DNA from: an uncultured Tateyamaria sp.
Lineage (GTDB): Bacteria > Pseudomonadota > Alphaproteobacteria > Rhodobacterales > Rhodobacteraceae
Reading direction: 5' to 3'
Length of the DNA stretch: 64,000 nucleotides
NCBI RefSeq assembly: GCF_947504105.1
Contig: NZ_CANNGP010000005.1
Coordinates: 116,443 to 180,442, forward strand
Shown in pieces: positions 28,991-39,404 of the stretch (the stretch's first letter is position 1; each line of letters opens with the position of its first letter). A model generated the notes under the pieces. That model searched no databases. It worked only from the letters and a program-made list of their open reading frames with translations, and was not told where the DNA came from. A program made the translations under genes and the position numbers.

Positions 28991-29172
28991 TATGTTCCTC
29001 CCTAGAGCGCGGACCGCCCGGGCGACCTCTTTCGGGCCAGTTTACGAGGCGGGATAGGTCCAGCGTTGCACAGGCACAGGATAAGTCAAGCGTCTAGGTT
29101 GAGTTCGGGCATTGGATTGCCGCCGACACAGAAACTTCACCTTTCACTTTAATTTGGTTTCTTAGCTTATTG

Positions 29173-30201
29173 TTATTTATCATTTTTCAATGCCTTCAGT
29201 CCGTTATCAGCGAACACGGGAACAAAGGCACCCACTTGCATGGCCCGCTCCGGATTGGATGCATTGCCATCAATGGCTCTTTTAAGAACACCTTGAATGA
29301 TCGCACCCATGCGGAAAAAGCAAAAGGCCACAAAGAAACCAAACCTGTCCACGCGTTGCAAACCGCGTCTTTGACAGTAATCCGCGATAAATTCCTCATC
29401 TGATGGCAGCCCTAAACTCGCGCGCTCCACGCCCATCAGTCCGCGACCTTGCGACCCGGGGGGCAATTGCCACTGCATGATTACTGACGCAAGGTCAGCA
29501 TAGGGATGGCCAATCGTGCTGAGCTCCCAATCGAGCACGGCCAGACAGCGCGTGCCCTCGGATTCGAAAATCATGTTGTCGATACGGTAATCGCCATGCA
29601 CCAGCGTCCGCTGTCCATCATCTTCTGGCATGTCCGCCGCAAGCCGTTCAATCAACGTGTTCATGGCGGGGATATCCTGGGTCTCGGATGCCCGATACTG
29701 CTTGGTCCAGCGTCCCACCTGTCGTTCCAAGTAGTGGCCCGGCGGGCCATAGTCGGCCAACCCAACTGCATCGATATCGACCTCGTGCAAGGCAGCCAAT
29801 ACGCGATTCATATCCGCAATGACGGCGGTCCTGTCAGCATTGCTTAGGCCATCCATGGTCGGTTCATTGAAATTTCGACCCGGCACATGGTCCATCACGT
29901 AGAAATCCGAACCGATGATGGATGGGTCCTGGCACAACACGTGCATTCTGGCGACGGGCACGTCGGACCCGTACAGCGCCTTTTGCACCCGGAACTCGCG
30001 ATCCACGGCATGAGCTGATTTCAGGAGCTGACCGGGTGGTTTGCGACGCAGGACATAGTTCCCGGCGCCCGTTTGCAACAGAAAGGTTGGATTTGATTGG
30101 CCCCCCGCGAACTTCGTCGCCTCGATGGCCTTGTCGAAGCCCGGCAGCTTGTCTTTTAGAAAGGCCGAAACAGCCGCCGTATCGAGTGTCTGGGTGTCCA
30201 T
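29173..30201 (-). CDS. Phosphotransferase-family protein (APH/ACAD10-11 N-terminal-like)
   Basis: GGQSNPTFLL, LVHGDYRIDNMIF, CLAVLDWELSTIGHPYADLA kinase-like motifs. Confidence 0.86.
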   Translation of the reverse strand: MDTQTLDTAAVSAFLKDKLPGFDKAIEATKFAGGQSNPTFLLQTGAGNYVLRRKPPGQLLKSAHAVDREFRVQKALYGSDVPVARMHVLCQDPSIIGSDFYVMDHVPGRNFNEPTMDGLSNADRTAVIADMNRVLAALHEVDIDAVGLADYGPPGHYLERQVGRWTKQYRASETQDIPAMNTLIERLAADMPEDDGQRTLVHGDYRIDNMIFESEGTRCLAVLDWELSTIGHPYADLASVIMQWQLPPGSQGRGLMGVERASLGLPSDEEFIADYCQRRGLQRVDRFGFFVAFCFFRMGAIIQGVLKRAIDGNASNPERAMQVGAFVPVFADNGLKALKNDK

Positions 30202-30203
30202 GC

Positions 30204-31211
30204 CTAAGTCCCTGCAAAATCCTGTGCCAGCCGCGCCCTGGCTTCTGCATATTCCTGTGCCATCCGGTCAACGATTGCGGCCGCGGGACCTACGGATGTT
30301 ACCGCACCCACACCTTGCCCGGATCCCCAAATGGTTTTCCATGCCTTTGGCTTTGACGAGCCTGAAGAGAAGTTCATCGATGTCGCATCTGCTGTAGGCA
30401 GGTTGTCGGGGTCCATACCAGCCGCCTCGACCGAACCGCGCAGGTAGTTGCCCCACACCCCGGTAAAGAGAGAGGAATAGACGATATCCTCGGCCCCACT
30501 GTCCACAATCATGTCCTTGTATCCCTGCACTGCGTTGGCCTCGTCCGTTGCGATGAAAGGCGATCCGACATAGCCGAAATCCGCTCCAAGCGCGCGCGCG
30601 GCCAGCAACGCCTCGCCCGTGGCAATGGCACCGGATAGGGCCAATGGGCCGTCAAACCATTCCCGAATTTCGCGGATCAGGGCAAAGGGGGATTGTTGGC
30701 CTGCATGCCCGCCCGCACCGGCGGCGACAGCGACCAGCCCGTCAGCACCCTTTTCGATCGCCTTGCGGGCAAACCTGTTGTTGATGATATCGTGCAAAAC
30801 CACGCCCCCACAGGAATGGGCGGCTTCGTTCACTTCGATCCTTGCGCCCAGCGACGTAATCCAGATCGGCACCTTGTGCCGGGCGCAAATCTCAAGATCC
30901 CGCCCAAGTCGCGCATTCGACCGATGCACGATCTGGTTGACTGCAAAAGGGGCGGCTGGTGTGTCCGGATTTGCCTGATTGTGACGATCAAGCTCTTCCG
31001 AAATCTGGGTCAGCCACGCATCGAGAAGCGGGGGATCACCTTCACCTTCGCGGGCGTTCAGCGCGGGAAACGACCCGACGATGCCGGCCTTGCATTGAGC
31101 AATCACCAGTTCGGGCACCGAAATAATGAATAAGGGGGCCGCGATCATCGGAATGCGCAACCCCCGCAGCGCGGTTGGCAATCTGTCTTGTGCCATCATG
31201 TTGTCCGCCAT
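30204..31211 (-). CDS. Nitronate monooxygenase/2-nitropropane dioxygenase-like
   Basis: NPD pattern (RIPMIAAPLFIISVPELVIAQCKAGIVGSFPALN, AGGHAGQQSPFALI). Confidence 0.85.
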   Translation of the reverse strand: MADNMMAQDRLPTALRGLRIPMIAAPLFIISVPELVIAQCKAGIVGSFPALNAREGEGDPPLLDAWLTQISEELDRHNQANPDTPAAPFAVNQIVHRSNARLGRDLEICARHKVPIWITSLGARIEVNEAAHSCGGVVLHDIINNRFARKAIEKGADGLVAVAAGAGGHAGQQSPFALIREIREWFDGPLALSGAIATGEALLAARALGADFGYVGSPFIATDEANAVQGYKDMIVDSGAEDIVYSSLFTGVWGNYLRGSVEAAGMDPDNLPTADATSMNFSSGSSKPKAWKTIWGSGQGVGAVTSVGPAAAIVDRMAQEYAEARARLAQDFAGT

Positions 31212-31266
31212 GGTCCAGTCTTCTTTCTTTCCAAGTAAGGCGTCGCCGGTTCACGCAGCATTGATG

Positions 31267-32463
31267 TCAAAGTACCTCGAACAGGCCAGCCGCCCCCATC
31301 CCGCCACCAACGCACATCGTGCATACGACATGTTTTGCGCCACGCCGTTTGCCTTCGATCAGTGCATGCCCGACCATTCGTGCGCCCGACATGCCATAGG
31401 GATGACCGATCGAGATTGCACCGCCGTTCACGTTCAGCAGCTCATCGGGAATGCCAAGGGTGTCCCGACAATACAGCACCTGAACGGCAAAAGCCTCGTT
31501 GAGTTCCCACAGACCGATGTCATCCATTTTAAGGCCATGCGCCTCGAGCAAGCGCGGCACGGCAAAGACCGGACCAATGCCCATCTCGTCCGGTTCACAT
31601 CCTGCAGCCATCACGCCTATGCAGCGGCCAAGCGGTACCAGCCCCTTCTTTTCAGCCAGAGACGCCTCCATCACCACCGCGGCGGATGCACCATCTGACA
31701 ACTGCGACGCATTTCCTGCGGTGATGTATTCGCCCTGAGCAACATGGATACCGTCCGTAAAAACCGGCTTTAGTCCCGCGACGTTCTCATAGGTCGTGCC
31801 GGGCCGGTTGCCCTCGTCTTTCTCCAGCGTGACTTCATGTTCCGAGATGGCTTTGGTTTCCCTGTCCTGCACCTTCATGATGGTCGCTACGGACACAATC
31901 TCATCCGCGAACTTACCTGCCTCCTGGGCGGCGGCCGTGCGGGCCTGCGACTGTACGGCATAGCGGTCTTGTGCCGCGCGGCTGATCCCGTAGCGGGCGG
32001 CGACGGTTTCGGCCGTCTCCAACATGGTCATGTAGATCTCTGGCTTTTTGGCTTTGAGCCATGGATCGCCATGCGTCCGCATCTCGGGTGTCTGCACCAT
32101 CGACACGGATTCGACCCCACCGCCGATGACCACATCCATCCCATCTTGCACGACCTGCTTTGACGCCGCGGCAATGGCCATCATGCCGGACGCGCATTGC
32201 CGGTCGACACTCATGCCCGCTACAGTCACAGGCAATCCGGCCCGAATGGCCGCCTGTCGCGCAATGTTTCCGGCGGTGTGACCCTGCTGCAAGGCCGCGC
32301 CAAGGATCACATCCTGCACCTCTGCCCCATCAACACCGGCACGTTTCACCGCGTTTTCTATCGCATGTGCCGCCAACGTTTGCGGCGTCGTCGCATTGAA
32401 CGCCCCGCGATAGGCTTTGCCGATGGGAGTACGAGCGGTAGAGACGATGACAGCGTCGCGCAT
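31267..32463 (-). CDS. Acetyl-CoA acyltransferase (thiolase)
   Basis: [52 protein letters not shown]. Confidence 0.9.
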   Translation of the reverse strand: MRDAVIVSTARTPIGKAYRGAFNATTPQTLAAHAIENAVKRAGVDGAEVQDVILGAALQQGHTAGNIARQAAIRAGLPVTVAGMSVDRQCASGMMAIAAASKQVVQDGMDVVIGGGVESVSMVQTPEMRTHGDPWLKAKKPEIYMTMLETAETVAARYGISRAAQDRYAVQSQARTAAAQEAGKFADEIVSVATIMKVQDRETKAISEHEVTLEKDEGNRPGTTYENVAGLKPVFTDGIHVAQGEYITAGNASQLSDGASAAVVMEASLAEKKGLVPLGRCIGVMAAGCEPDEMGIGPVFAVPRLLEAHGLKMDDIGLWELNEAFAVQVLYCRDTLGIPDELLNVNGGAISIGHPYGMSGARMVGHALIEGKRRGAKHVVCTMCVGGGMGAAGLFEVL

Positions 32464-32490
32464 TTATCTGGTCCTTGTTTGAATTGAAAG

Positions 32491-32542
32491 CGATGGACCG
32501 GGGCGCTGCCCCGGACCCCGGAGTTTACTTGGCAAGATGAAG
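32491..32542 (+). repeat. Intergenic hairpin plus tail, copy 2 (divergent)
   Basis: CCGGGGC-gct-GCCCCGG (32498-32514) then GGAGTTTACTTGGCAAGATGAAG. Confidence 0.4.
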
Positions 32543-32554
32543 GCGTATTGGCAT

Positions 32555-33439
32555 CTACCAGTCAAGATCGCCCCCCTTGGCCCTCGCCGCGCGCAACGCG
32601 TATTTGCGCGTTTGGGCAAAGGCGTTTTCCAGCGGTTCGGCATCTCTTGGGTCGGTGATATCCGACCATGCTTCGGCGACCGCCTCGGGCGTAATGTCAC
32701 CTTTGATCAAGGCGCCCTGGGTTTCCGTGATTTGCGTCACGGCAAACGTACCTCCGCCCGCTGAAAGGATCGTGCGGCTTGGTGCATCCCGACTTACAAG
32801 GTGAAGCACACCGGGCGTAATGGTTTCTGGCTGAAGCAGGTCAAGCGCCGCTTGCGGCAGCAACCCTTCCGTCATTGCCGTCGCGGCGGTGGGCGCGAGT
32901 GTATTGACCCGGATATCATCGCGCGCACCTTCAAGGTGAAGCACATTCATCAGTCCGACCATTCCGGCCTTGGCAGCACCGTAATTTGATTGCCCGAAGT
33001 TACCGTAGAGCCCTGAACCAGATGCCGTCAGAACGATGCGGCCATAGCCTTGGTCGCGCATGAGCGGCCACACGGCATGGCAGCACTGCGCCGTGCCCAT
33101 CAGATGGATGTCGATGACCTTGGCAAAATCAGCCATATCCATCTTTGAAAATGTCTTGTCACGCAGGATGCCCGCATTGTTGATCAAGATGTCGATCCGA
33201 CCCCACCGATCCATGACCTGTGCGACCATTTCGCCAACAGCCCGCGGGTCGGATACATCTGCCGCGATGGCCATCGCCTGCCCACCCGCAGCTTCGATCT
33301 CGGCCACCACATCGCCTGCGTCATCCATATCGTTGATCACGACACGCGCACCGCGCGCGGCCAGGCCCAACGCATGAGACCGGCCCAAGCCAGCCCCAGC
33401 GCCGGTGACAATCGCAACCTGATCGTCGAAGCGGATCAT
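32555..33439 (-). CDS. SDR-family oxidoreductase
   Basis: TGAGAGLGRSHALGLAARGA, NNAGI, YGAAKAG; ATG at 33439 favoured. Confidence 0.86.
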   Translation of the reverse strand: MIRFDDQVAIVTGAGAGLGRSHALGLAARGARVVINDMDDAGDVVAEIEAAGGQAMAIAADVSDPRAVGEMVAQVMDRWGRIDILINNAGILRDKTFSKMDMADFAKVIDIHLMGTAQCCHAVWPLMRDQGYGRIVLTASGSGLYGNFGQSNYGAAKAGMVGLMNVLHLEGARDDIRVNTLAPTAATAMTEGLLPQAALDLLQPETITPGVLHLVSRDAPSRTILSAGGGTFAVTQITETQGALIKGDITPEAVAEAWSDITDPRDAEPLENAFAQTRKYALRAARAKGGDLDW

Positions 33440-34260
33440 CCTTCCAGCGCCGCCCGGAACAGGTTTGGACCTGACATCACCTGAATGCCGCCGGATACGG
33501 GTAGGATGGCACCGGTCAGATATGCACCGCCCTGCCCGCACAGGAACTGCATGCAACCGGCGATGTCTTCATCGCGGCCCACGCGGCCAAGGGGAACATC
33601 TGACCCAACCTTGTCACGCATGCCTTTGTCAGCAGTTGCAAAGGCGGTCATCTTCGACACGAACGGGCCCGGGGCCAGCGCGTTCACGGTCACGTGGTGA
33701 GATGCCAGCTCCTTGGCCATGATCTTGGTCATATGCAGGACGGCGGCCTTGGACGCGGCATAGGAATATGCGCCGTCGCCTAGCGGTGTGTCGCCCATGA
33801 CAGATCCAACATTAACCACGCGCGCAGGATCATCCGCCGTTGTGCTCTTGATCAACATCGGCAGCAAGCTTTGCGTGAGGTGGAACAGGCCTGCCACGTT
33901 GACATTCATCACCTTTTCCCACGCCTCATGCGGAAATTGCCCCATTGGCGCGCCCCATGTGACACCGGAGTTATTCATCAGGATGTGCAGTTTGTCGGTG
34001 CGCGCCGATACCGCAGCGACCAGCGCCGCTATACCTTCTTCACTGCCGACATCGCCTGCAAACCCGTCGGCGGAACCTGGCGCATCCATGGCGTTCAACT
34101 CGGCCGCCACGGCCTCACAGGCATCCCCTTTGCGACTTGCGATCAACACACGGGCGCCTGCCATCATCAGGCCGGTGGCAGCCATCCGCCCAATACCTGT
34201 TGCGCCGCCTGTGACCAACGCAACCTTTCCGTCCAATGAAAAAAGGGTCTTGGGATCCAT
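33436..34260 (-). CDS. SDR-family oxidoreductase
   Basis: TGGATGIGRMAATGL, NNSGV, YAASKAA motifs. Confidence 0.87.
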   Translation of the reverse strand: MDPKTLFSLDGKVALVTGGATGIGRMAATGLMMAGARVLIASRKGDACEAVAAELNAMDAPGSADGFAGDVGSEEGIAALVAAVSARTDKLHILMNNSGVTWGAPMGQFPHEAWEKVMNVNVAGLFHLTQSLLPMLIKSTTADDPARVVNVGSVMGDTPLGDGAYSYAASKAAVLHMTKIMAKELASHHVTVNALAPGPFVSKMTAFATADKGMRDKVGSDVPLGRVGRDEDIAGCMQFLCGQGGAYLTGAILPVSGGIQVMSGPNLFRAALEG

Positions 34261-34398
34261 GGTTCTCTCCTCCGATCTGCCGGCTGCCGTTACGTCGCCC
34301 TGCCCACGGCTTTACAGCCGCGCCTCCTCAACTGCAGGATGAGACAAAGGCAGGCACATTGCACCCCTGCCGTAACGTCATGGGTGGGAGGACCCGAT

Positions 34399-35394
34399 AT
34401 GCACGCCATGCTCAGCACCGCGCCCGGTGGCCCTGAAACACTTGAATGGACCGACGGGCCAACGCCCGAACCCAAGAAAGGTGAAGTGCGGATCGCGGTG
34501 AAAGCTGCGGGCGTCAACTTTCCCGACACGCTCATCATTCGCGATCTCTATCAGGTCAAACCGCCGCGGCCCTTCGCCCCCGGAGGCGAAGTATCCGGCG
34601 TGGTCGAAGCATTGGGCGATGGCGTGTCGCAACTGGCGGTAGGCGACCGCGTCCTTGCGATGACCGGCTTTGGCGGTTTCACAACCCATCTGTGCGCTCC
34701 GGCGACTTCTTGTGTGAAGATCCCGGACAACATGCCTTTTGACGAGGCCGCGTGCTTTATCTTTACATACGGAACGTCTTATTATGCGTTGAAAAACCGT
34801 GGAGAATTAAAGAAGGGTGAGACGCTTCTGATCCTTGGGGCCGCGGGCGGCGTTGGTGCTGCGGCCATTGAACTGGGCAAAGCGGCCGGAGCCCGGGTGA
34901 TTGCGGCCGTAAGTTCCAAGGAAAAGGCGGATTTCTGCAGCGGCTTGGGCGCAGACGACGCCATCATCTACCCGCGCGCGATGGACCGCGACGCACAAAA
35001 GGCGTTGTCGGGCGACATCAAGAAGGTCGCAGGCCCGGAAGGTGTCCACGTGGCCTATGACGCCGTTGGCGGCGACTATGCCGAGCCGGTGATCCGGTCG
35101 ATGGCCTGGGGCGGCCGGTTCCTCGTGGTTGGGTTCCCGGCGGGCGTCCCATCGATCCCATTGAACCTGACATTGCTGAAATCATGCCAGATCGTCGGCG
35201 TGTTCTGGGGCGCGTCCATCTATCGCGATCCGGCGGGCCACATGCAAAACATCGCAGAACTCTTTGAGATGTATGAGAAAGGTCAAGTGAAGCCGCACAT
35301 ATCGGCCAGCTTCCCCATGCAAGACGCCGCTAGGGCGTTGGACTTGATCGCCGACCGTAAGGTCCAGGGCAAGGTCGTGCTGACAAACGGTTAA
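34399..35394 (+). CDS. Quinone oxidoreductase-like zinc-type alcohol dehydrogenase superfamily protein
   Basis: MDR/QOR motifs (GVNFPDTLIIRDLYQ, LILGAAGGVGAAAIELGKA). Confidence 0.87.
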   Translation: MHAMLSTAPGGPETLEWTDGPTPEPKKGEVRIAVKAAGVNFPDTLIIRDLYQVKPPRPFAPGGEVSGVVEALGDGVSQLAVGDRVLAMTGFGGFTTHLCAPATSCVKIPDNMPFDEAACFIFTYGTSYYALKNRGELKKGETLLILGAAGGVGAAAIELGKAAGARVIAAVSSKEKADFCSGLGADDAIIYPRAMDRDAQKALSGDIKKVAGPEGVHVAYDAVGGDYAEPVIRSMAWGGRFLVVGFPAGVPSIPLNLTLLKSCQIVGVFWGASIYRDPAGHMQNIAELFEMYEKGQVKPHISASFPMQDAARALDLIADRKVQGKVVLTNG

Positions 35395-36053
35395 AGGTGG
35401 TCCAGGTGCTGCGTTTCGTTGAACCCCCGCACAATCATGCGTTCGCCATGTATCACCATGCGACTGATCGAGCCGTTGGCGGCGCCCAGAAAGGCAAACG
35501 GCTCCGAGCCGGTGGCAATCGCAAGTGCAGCACCGATTACGCCGCCATGGACAAAGACGGCGACGCGTTGATCCGAATGCGCCTGAGCAACAGTCAGCAG
35601 CCCCCTGCGCACGCGGCCAAAGAATGCATCCCGTGTTTCGGCGCCCGGGATCGCAGACCAATCCTGCGTTTCCCTCACGCGCTTGTAGATCGGGTCACCT
35701 TCTGCAGCCTTGATTCGATAAAGACCGCCGTCCCAATCGCCCAGATTCACCTCGTGCAGATGAGGGTTCTCAATCGGGGTCATATCCAGATGCGCCGCCA
35801 AAGGGGCAGCCGTCTGGTGCGTGCGCGTCAACTTCGTCACGTAAAGCGCTGCAAACGCTTCATGTTTCAATCGCTCACCAACGGCCAATGCCTGTCGCTC
35901 ACCTTGCGGATGCAAAGGGGGATCACCGCTGCCATCTTTCATCGGAAAACTCATGCCGGCGCGCGCAGGCGCGCTTTCCCCGTGCCGGATCAGAAACACA
36001 TCTGTTGCCCCCTTGGGCGGCGCATAAACAGGCTGGCGATATTCTTTTGTCAT
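35391..36053 (-). CDS. Histidine phosphatase family protein
   Basis: RHGES catalytic motif (VFLIRHGES). Confidence 0.86.
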   Translation of the reverse strand: MTKEYRQPVYAPPKGATDVFLIRHGESAPARAGMSFPMKDGSGDPPLHPQGERQALAVGERLKHEAFAALYVTKLTRTHQTAAPLAAHLDMTPIENPHLHEVNLGDWDGGLYRIKAAEGDPIYKRVRETQDWSAIPGAETRDAFFGRVRRGLLTVAQAHSDQRVAVFVHGGVIGAALAIATGSEPFAFLGAANGSISRMVIHGERMIVRGFNETQHLDHL

Positions 36054-36079
36054 GCCCCCTCATACACAGGAGCCATCTC

Positions 36080-37081
36080 ATGACCAACCGTCAGATCGTT
36101 GTTGCCAACCTTCCGCAAGCTGTGCTTGGACCCGAGCATTTCGAGCTGCAGGACACTCCGATGCCAGTACCACAGGACGGCGAGGTACTTCTGCGAACGA
36201 TCCTCATGAGCATCGACGCCGCCAACCGGTCGTGGATGCAAGGGGCCACCTATCGCGATGCGGTGCATGCGGGCGACCCCATGCCAACCTATTCGATCTG
36301 CGAAGTGATGGAGAGCAAGTCGCCGCACCTTGCACCTGGTGACATCGTCGCAGCAGAGAGCGTCTGGGCTGACCACGTGACCCGCCCCGCCCACAAGCTA
36401 CAGAAGCTGCCCAAGGTCCAACCGCTGAGCCATCTGCTCAGCGTCTATGGCATTGCTGGCAAGACAGCCTTTCATGGACTCCTGCAGATCGGTCAACCGC
36501 TTGCAGGTGAAACCATCGTGGTCAGCGCAGCGGCCGGGTCCGTCGGCGGCTATGTCGGCCAGATCGGCAAGGCGCTCGGTTGCCGTGTCGTGGGGATCGC
36601 CGGCGGGCCCGAGAAATGCGCCTTCGTCACCGACGAACTTGGCTTTGACGCCTGTGTAGACTATCGCGCGGGTGGCGTGTTCAAAGCATTGAGCAATGCC
36701 TGTCCTGATGGGGTCGACGTTTACTTTGACAACGTGGGCGGTGACATTCTGGAAACCACACTCGCCCTCATGAATGAACGCGGCCGCGTTGCATGCTGCG
36801 GCGCGATCAGCCAGTACGACACACCGAACCCAACCGGCCCGCGCAACCTGCCAGGTGTTGTCGTGGTCAAGCGACTCCGGATGGAGGGCTTCATCGTCAT
36901 GGATTTCGCCCGCGATGACGCCAAGGCAACACGGGCCCTGCAAGCCTGGGTCGCGCAAGGCAAGATCAAGGTTACGGAAGATATCGTTGAAGGGTTGGAA
37001 AATGCACCGCAAGCGCTTATCGGCCTGTTGCATGGCGACAATACGGGAAAGCGCATGGTGCGCGTGGGCGCTGATCCATGA
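36080..37081 (+). CDS. NADP-dependent oxidoreductase (MDR, leukotriene B4 12-hydroxydehydrogenase-like)
   Basis: VSAAAGSVGGYVGQIGKALGCRVVGIAGGPEK; FDNVGGDILETTLALMN. Confidence 0.88.
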   Translation: MTNRQIVVANLPQAVLGPEHFELQDTPMPVPQDGEVLLRTILMSIDAANRSWMQGATYRDAVHAGDPMPTYSICEVMESKSPHLAPGDIVAAESVWADHVTRPAHKLQKLPKVQPLSHLLSVYGIAGKTAFHGLLQIGQPLAGETIVVSAAAGSVGGYVGQIGKALGCRVVGIAGGPEKCAFVTDELGFDACVDYRAGGVFKALSNACPDGVDVYFDNVGGDILETTLALMNERGRVACCGAISQYDTPNPTGPRNLPGVVVVKRLRMEGFIVMDFARDDAKATRALQAWVAQGKIKVTEDIVEGLENAPQALIGLLHGDNTGKRMVRVGADP

Positions 37082-37548
37082 GCATTGACGACGCGCTTGC
37101 CAGTCTATCGCAGCAAATCGGCACCGAAGTAGGCGTATCAAACTGGATCTCGGTCGATCAGCCAATGATCGACCAATTTGCAGCCACAACACATGATGAT
37201 CAGTGGATCCATATTGATCCTGAACGCGCTGCAGACACGCCGTTTGAAAGCACCATCGCCCACGGGTTCCTGACACTCAGCCTTGCCTCACGCTTCGCCT
37301 ATGACTGCTTTCCCCTCATGGATGGACAGACCATGGGTATCAACTATGGCTTCAATCGCTTGCGATTCCTGACACCCGTGCGCCCGGGCGACCGGCTGCG
37401 CGGGCGCTTCACCCTCAGCCAAGTTACCAAACGCAACGCAACGGAGCTATTGCGTACCCTTGCACTGATGATCGAAATCGACGGGTCAGAAACGCCCGCA
37501 CTTGTTGCAGAATGGCTTGGATTGGCTGTGTTTGACGCATCCGCGTAA
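37078..37548 (+). CDS. MaoC-family dehydratase
   Basis: Hydratase 2 pattern (TTHDDQWIHIDPERAADTPFESTIAHGFLTLSL). Confidence 0.88.
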   Translation: MSIDDALASLSQQIGTEVGVSNWISVDQPMIDQFAATTHDDQWIHIDPERAADTPFESTIAHGFLTLSLASRFAYDCFPLMDGQTMGINYGFNRLRFLTPVRPGDRLRGRFTLSQVTKRNATELLRTLALMIEIDGSETPALVAEWLGLAVFDASA

Positions 37549-37612
37549 CGCCGCACTGGACAGATGCAGGACATAATGGATAACACCGGCGCAAATCTAA
37601 GGTTTATTTCCC

Positions 37613-38056
37613 ATGACTTCTGTTCTGGTCCTGAATGGTCCCAATTTGAACCTGCTCGGCACACGTCAGCCCGAGATTTACGGCGCGACCACACTGCCCG
37701 AGGTCGAGCAGCTTTGTCGCGATCACGGCACCGCCCAAGGGATTGAGGTCATTTGCGCCCAATCCAATCACGAAGGCGCGCTGGTTGATGCAATCCATGC
37801 GGCCAAGGGTGCGCATGACGGGATCGTTTTGAACGCGGGCGCATACACACATACATCCATCGCGCTGCATGACGCGATCCTGGGAACAGAATTGCCAGTG
37901 GTCGAACTGCATCTCAGCAACATCCATGCACGCGAGGCATTTCGCCATCACAGCTATATTGCGCCGGTCGCGATAGGCATGATTTGCGGCTTTGGGGTGA
38001 GCGGCTATACTCTGGCCTTGGACGCATTGATCGGGCATCTTGGGGCGCGCACGTGA
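37613..38056 (+). CDS. aroQ: 3-dehydroquinate dehydratase type II
   Basis: LNGPNLNLLGTRQPEIYG, NAGAYTHTSIALHDAI, EVHLSN-like motif. Confidence 0.92.
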   Translation: MTSVLVLNGPNLNLLGTRQPEIYGATTLPEVEQLCRDHGTAQGIEVICAQSNHEGALVDAIHAAKGAHDGIVLNAGAYTHTSIALHDAILGTELPVVELHLSNIHAREAFRHHSYIAPVAIGMICGFGVSGYTLALDALIGHLGART

Positions 38057-38802
38057 AAAGCTATTTGCACAGACTGTCAAATTGTCAAACCATCGAAGAG
38101 CTGTGGGAAGCCCACACCAAGAAGATGGAAGAGTACGGCTTTGACAGACTGATCTACGGTTTTACGCGCTACCGGTCCGGCAATTCACTTGGTGATCCGG
38201 AGGATTTTATCATCCTCACAAATCACGACCGCGCCTATTCGGACGTATTTCTTGGCGAACAGCACTACGCTCACGCGCCCATGGTCAATTGGGCGTTGAA
38301 CAACGAGGGCGCGTGCAGCTGGGGCATACTGGCGCAGATGCAGTCCACAGAAACACTGAGCGCATCCGAACAGCGCGTTCTCGAGTTCAACTATTCGATG
38401 GGCGTGACCGTCGGCTACACCATCAGCTTCAAGTCGGTCTCGGCGCGGTCCAAGGGCGCCATTGCGCTGACCGCTCGCGAAGGCATGACACAAGAGGAAG
38501 TCGATGCCGTATGGGCCGAACATGGTCGTGACATCCACCTGATGAACAATGTCGCGCATCTCAAGATTCTCACGCTGCCCTATACCGCACCAAACCGCTC
38601 GTTGACCAAGCGCCAGCGTGAAGCGCTTGAATGGGTGGGCGACGGCAAAACTATGCAGGATATTGCAGTTCTCATGGGACTGACATCCGCCACAGTTGAA
38701 AAGCATCTTCGCCTCGCGCGTGAGGCCCTGGCCGTTGAAACCACAGCGCAGGCTGTGCTCAAGGCCGCCTTTGCAAACCAGATGTTCATTCTCGAGGCCT
38801 AA
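38053..38802 (+). CDS. LuxR-family regulator with autoinducer-binding-like domain (solo)
   Basis: GTG start overlapping aroQ stop; HTH LTKRQREALEWVGDGKTMQDIAVLMGLTSATVEKHLRLAREAL. Confidence 0.83.
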   Translation: MKSYLHRLSNCQTIEELWEAHTKKMEEYGFDRLIYGFTRYRSGNSLGDPEDFIILTNHDRAYSDVFLGEQHYAHAPMVNWALNNEGACSWGILAQMQSTETLSASEQRVLEFNYSMGVTVGYTISFKSVSARSKGAIALTAREGMTQEEVDAVWAEHGRDIHLMNNVAHLKILTLPYTAPNRSLTKRQREALEWVGDGKTMQDIAVLMGLTSATVEKHLRLAREALAVETTAQAVLKAAFANQMFILEA

Positions 38803-39404
38803 TGGCGCATCGCCCGCAGTTGAGATATCTGAGCCATCCGCAAGTTCAGATAGATCCCCGCGTTCCGGTGACAGAGTGGTCGCTCAACAGTGTCGGTCAG
38901 ACACGGATTAACGCGCTGGCCCAGGTCATTGCCAATAGACTGCAAGACACATTTTCGGTGTTTACCAGTCCAGAACGCAAAGCGCGCGACACGGCTGCTC
39001 CGCTCGCGGCAGCGTTGGGGTTGGATGTGACCGTAGCAAAAGACAGCTACGAAAATGACAGAGCTTCAACGGGTTACCTACCGCCACCCGAATTCGAGAC
39101 TACAGCGGATGCGTTTTTTGCCGACCCAGACCAGTCAATTCGCGGCTGGGAACGCGCGAAGGATGCACAGGATCGTATATTCTCCAGCATCTTGCACATG
39201 ACGCAGGCCGCACCGCCTGGTGACATGCTTGTCGTCGGACATGGTGCGGTTGGCACCCTGCTCTACTGTGCCTGCGCCGCGACCCCAATCAGCCGAGACC
39301 ATGACCAAGGACCCGGCGGTGGTGGGAACCTAACGACGTTTGATCGGGCGACACTGCAGGCGACCACGCCATGGCAATCGTTGGAACAAGCTTTCGCACT
39401 TTGA
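38802..39404 (+). CDS. Histidine phosphatase family protein
   Basis: Phosphoglycerate-mutase-like fold pattern (LRYLSHPQV, FTSPERKARDTAAPLAAAL, LVVGHGAVG); N-terminal RHG replaced by LSHPQV. Confidence 0.75.
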   Translation: MAHRPQLRYLSHPQVQIDPRVPVTEWSLNSVGQTRINALAQVIANRLQDTFSVFTSPERKARDTAAPLAAALGLDVTVAKDSYENDRASTGYLPPPEFETTADAFFADPDQSIRGWERAKDAQDRIFSSILHMTQAAPPGDMLVVGHGAVGTLLYCACAATPISRDHDQGPGGGGNLTTFDRATLQATTPWQSLEQAFAL

